DNA from: Boseongicola sp. SB0675_bin_26
Lineage (GTDB): Bacteria > Pseudomonadota > Alphaproteobacteria > Rhodobacterales > Rhodobacteraceae
NCBI GenBank assembly: GCA_009843725.1
Contig: VYCX01000239.1
Span: 1-7,919 of the forward strand
Length of the DNA: 7,919 nt
Direction of reading: 5' to 3'
Below are positions 6,451 through 7,919 of the stretch, piece by piece. Position numbers and translations under genes: made by a program. The notes under the pieces are model-generated. The model did not search any database. It was not told the DNA's origin and saw only the letters and a program-made list of their open reading frames with translations. Numbering within the stretch: the first letter of the stretch is position 1; each line of letters opens with the position of its first letter.

Positions 6451-6651
6451 GCACCCATGGCGCCACGCGAGGTTCGCAAGCGGGCGAAGCTCACGCAGGC
6501 TCAGATGGCACCCTTGATGGGCATGAGCCTGTCTGGCTACCGAAAATGGGAGCGGGGCACGCGCCAGATCAGCGGTCCGGCGGCGGCGCTCTTGCAGGTG
6601 ATCCAGAAGGAGCCGGAAGCCGTGAGGCGAGCGTTGCTGTCACCGCCATAG
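6367..6651 (+). CDS. HTH antitoxin/regulator, HigA/NadS-like
   Basis: A 94-residue protein with an N-terminal helical segment (MSTFGEDLMQSLNETLAHAK) and a Cro/C1-type helix-turn-helix at ~35-90: REVRKRAKLTQAQMAPLMGM is followed by SLSGYRKWERGTRQ and a conserved end, PAAALLQVIQKEPEAVRRAL. This is the familiar pattern of HigA2/NadS-type antitoxins, which bind a RelE/HigB-like toxin and repress their own operon. AAGGAA lies about 5 bases before the ATG. Normally the toxin gene sits just upstream; here the minus-strand gene lies there instead, so the antitoxin appears to be an orphan. The following AlbA_2-like gene starts about 40 bases downstream on the same strand and may be co-transcribed. The protein itself looks intact. 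The family assignment is from motif recall. Confidence 0.82.
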   Translation: MSTFGEDLMQSLNETLAHAKGEGLAIVHAPMAPREVRKRAKLTQAQMAPLMGMSLSGYRKWERGTRQISGPAAALLQVIQKEPEAVRRALLSPP

Positions 6652-6681
6652 AACTACCGGCCATTCCGTCTCCGTGAAAGC

Positions 6682-6688
6682 GAAGGAG
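6682..6688 (+). promoter_or_regulatory. Ribosome binding site that questions the AlbA_2 start
   Basis: GAAGGAG ends only 1 base before the ATG at 6690, too close for normal initiation. It lies 7 bases before an in-frame GTG at 6696. GTG 6696 is therefore the likelier start, giving a protein two residues shorter. Confidence 0.5.
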
Positions 6689-6689
6689 C

Positions 6690-6992
6690 ATGCGAGTGAT
6701 CGAAATCCTGTCCGAGCCGGTTGACCGGGTCAGGATCGGCAACATCCAGTCATTGATTGCCTTGAAGGTTCCTGAAAGCGAGCAGATCGAATTCAAGGAA
6801 ACCCTGTCAACGAAGAAACGCAACGCCGATCCTTGGGTGTCAGGCGAGGGTCGCGTCGGGGATTATGCGAGACACGCGGCACTCGACGAAGTGACCGCCT
6901 TTGCGAATGCGTTTGGCGGACCGCCCCGGACGAGTGGCCGGCGCGGGCGTTTCCGTCACGCGTGGCAGCTCTCGGACCGCGCTCTTGGGTAG
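6690..6992 (+). CDS. AlbA_2 (Schlafen-type) domain protein, C-terminally truncated
   Basis: The frame codes for 100 residues, of which ~1-77 match the start of AlbA_2/divergent-AAA ATP-binding proteins: an N-terminal helix, then ESEQIEFKETLSTKK, GEGRVGDYARHAALDEV and TAFANAFGG. In the family this last motif leads into the strand TLVLGI and a much longer protein. Here the similarity stops after Gly77 (about 6920) and the remaining ~23 residues are Arg-rich and unrelated. In the next frame DEWPARA (about 6929-6949) faintly recalls the part that normally follows, suggesting a small deletion plus frameshift, but this is speculative. Such proteins are thought to bind nucleic acid and often sit in defence or regulatory loci; this copy is probably inactive. 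It follows the HTH gene closely on the same strand and may share its transcript. The start may be GTG 6696. Confidence 0.72.
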   Translation: MRVIEILSEPVDRVRIGNIQSLIALKVPESEQIEFKETLSTKKRNADPWVSGEGRVGDYARHAALDEVTAFANAFGGPPRTSGRRGRFRHAWQLSDRALG

Positions 6993-7788
6993 ATGGCCCG
7001 TGCAAACGGCCGCCAACTCGACAAGATGGCCGTTTCGGGACCGGTTCGACGCGGATTCGGCTCAAATTGGGGGGTCTGACCGAAGAACCGGAAACAACGC
7101 CCGGACTGCGAAGCGACGCCATGCCGGATCATTCGCGGGTCAGCAAGTGCAGCCCGTCCGACGGTACGGACAGCCTGTCCCGCGAATGCCGCATCAGCAA
7201 ACGACGCTTGAGGACCGAAAGGCTGAACGGCTTTCCCAAGATCGTCCGGGCGTCCCCGGGGACTCGCCCTTTGGAGCATGGCGGGCGAACTTTCCCAAGA
7301 CAGCCCTGACACTCGCCGGCACCGCCTGACCGTTGCGGGCGCCCAATGGCCTGTCTGGCAGCCGCTTGGCGACACCCGACCCGGACGCCCACGATTCAGG
7401 GGCGGTCGGCGGCCATGGTTTGCCCGATTCGCCACGCAGTCCGGGTCCGTGACGACGCAGTCGGCGTGTCCGTCCGGAAGGAGTAAGGGGCCGGCTATAT
7501 GCACATGTCGAAGTCGCGCGACTTTTGCTTCGGCTCAGCGGCCCTATCCAGATCGGATTGCCTTGAGGCGCGCTGTCGGCCCTCGCCGCCACGGTCCGGC
7601 CTGTCGGCATCCTTCCCGGCACGCTCGCGCCCAGCGCTACGGCCGCGCGATCCCAGGTGTGTCTCCGCGCATGCGGGCCCCGTCGTCGGCACGACCGCTT
7701 CCGGCCCCGCAGGTCCGCGTCCGGACAGGCAGCTTCGGCCGCGCGTTCCGGTCGGGATCGAACAGCGGCACGAAAGTCTCCGGCGGCC
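6993..7788. other. Stretch without a recognisable gene
   Basis: Open frames are present on both strands, but none has recognisable motifs, signal peptides or credible composition. Small features are a run of six Gs at 7069-7074 followed by TCTGACC, a short dyad GGACA-GCC-TGTCC near 7169, and the 14-base palindrome at 7511-7524. It is probably the decayed remainder of the AlbA_2 gene and of the autotransporter's missing 5' part, but no similarity survives that I can see. Confidence 0.4.
7511..7524. repeat. Perfect 14-base palindrome
   Basis: AAGTCGCGCGACTT equals its own reverse complement. It lies in a geneless stretch and is flanked by a looser GAAG/CTTC pair. It could be an operator half-site pair or chance in GC-rich DNA; no client gene is evident. 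Confidence 0.3.
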
Positions 7789-7919
7789 GGCCGCACCTCC
7801 TGGGAGACGGGCCTCTCGATGGCCTACGCCGCCCTGGGCGTCCGCGGCGCGCTGCTCTCGCCGTCCGAGGCCGCCGGGCTGTCGCTGGCGCTGAGGGGCG
7901 ACGCGTTCCTGGTGCGGAC
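7789..7919 (+). CDS. Autotransporter beta-barrel-like fragment (partial, 5'-truncated, runs off the window)
   Basis: The plus frame from about 7789 reads GRTSWETGLSMAYAALGVRG, then ALLSPSEAAGLSLALRGDAF and LVRT at the window edge. Alternating hydrophobic strands and the ALGVRGALL...LALRGDAFLVRT pattern resemble beta-strands from the C-terminal barrel of autotransporter-type outer membrane proteins found in alphaproteobacteria (from memory). Upstream in the same frame the sequence is Arg/Ser/Ala-rich and not barrel-like, and no passenger domain is visible, so the 5' part seems missing or shifted into another frame. An in-frame ATG at 7819 could be called as a start by software. Without the rest of the gene the assignment is tentative. 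Confidence 0.5.

Noticed and set aside
6956..7504. 182-codon minus-strand frame downstream of the AlbA_2 stub
   Set aside because: No domain, poor composition, no ribosome binding site; competing frames on both strands are just as long.
7499..7894. 131-codon plus-strand frame near the window end
   Set aside because: It is out of frame with the barrel-like coding it overlaps and is Arg/Pro/Ser-rich, so it is a shadow.

Overview
The window is GC-rich DNA in which only about half can be assigned to convincing genes. Codon use, the lipoprotein lipobox, an IS1634-type transposase remnant, an autotransporter-like fragment and OmpR/KdpE-type signalling suggest a Gram-negative proteobacterium, most likely an alphaproteobacterium. 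This is inference; there is no rRNA or other marker to fix the taxon.

Layout. Positions 1-747 hold no convincing gene, only a possible decayed membrane-protein tail on the minus strand. Positions 748-3072 (+) are the one large intact gene: a soluble hybrid histidine kinase (GAF, PAS-like, HisKA, HATPase) fused in the same chain to a receiver and an OmpR/KdpE-type winged-helix DNA-binding domain, so sensing, phosphotransfer and transcription control sit in one 774-residue protein. Convergent to it, at 3178-3513 (-), is a small lipoprotein whose leader carries a perfect 14-bp hairpin and an 11-bp inverted repeat, below a plausible minus-strand promoter. An AT-rich island with nested inverted repeats (about 3686-3830) follows, then about 700 bases with no gene.

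Positions 4508-5126 hold two broken pieces facing each other: a plus-strand fragment of an unrecognised, probably secreted protein and the first ~90 codons of an IS1634-family transposase on the minus strand. Positions 5341-6450 (-) encode an uncharacterised protein with helical-repeat-like and C-terminal beta-rich parts; its 5' end appears lost where it meets a plus-strand segment with a HigA/NadS-like HTH antitoxin (6367-6651) lacking its toxin, and then the N-terminal stub of an AlbA_2 (Schlafen-type) protein (6690-6992). Positions 6993-7788 hold no gene. A 5'-truncated autotransporter beta-barrel-like fragment enters at about 7789 and runs off the window.

Overall the kinase and lipoprotein look functional. 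The right half looks like an accessory region eroded by insertion, deletion and recombination. I found no complete new multi-gene system. The best candidates for a second look are the single-chain two-component regulator, the structured lipoprotein leader, and the junction that leaves an antitoxin without a toxin.
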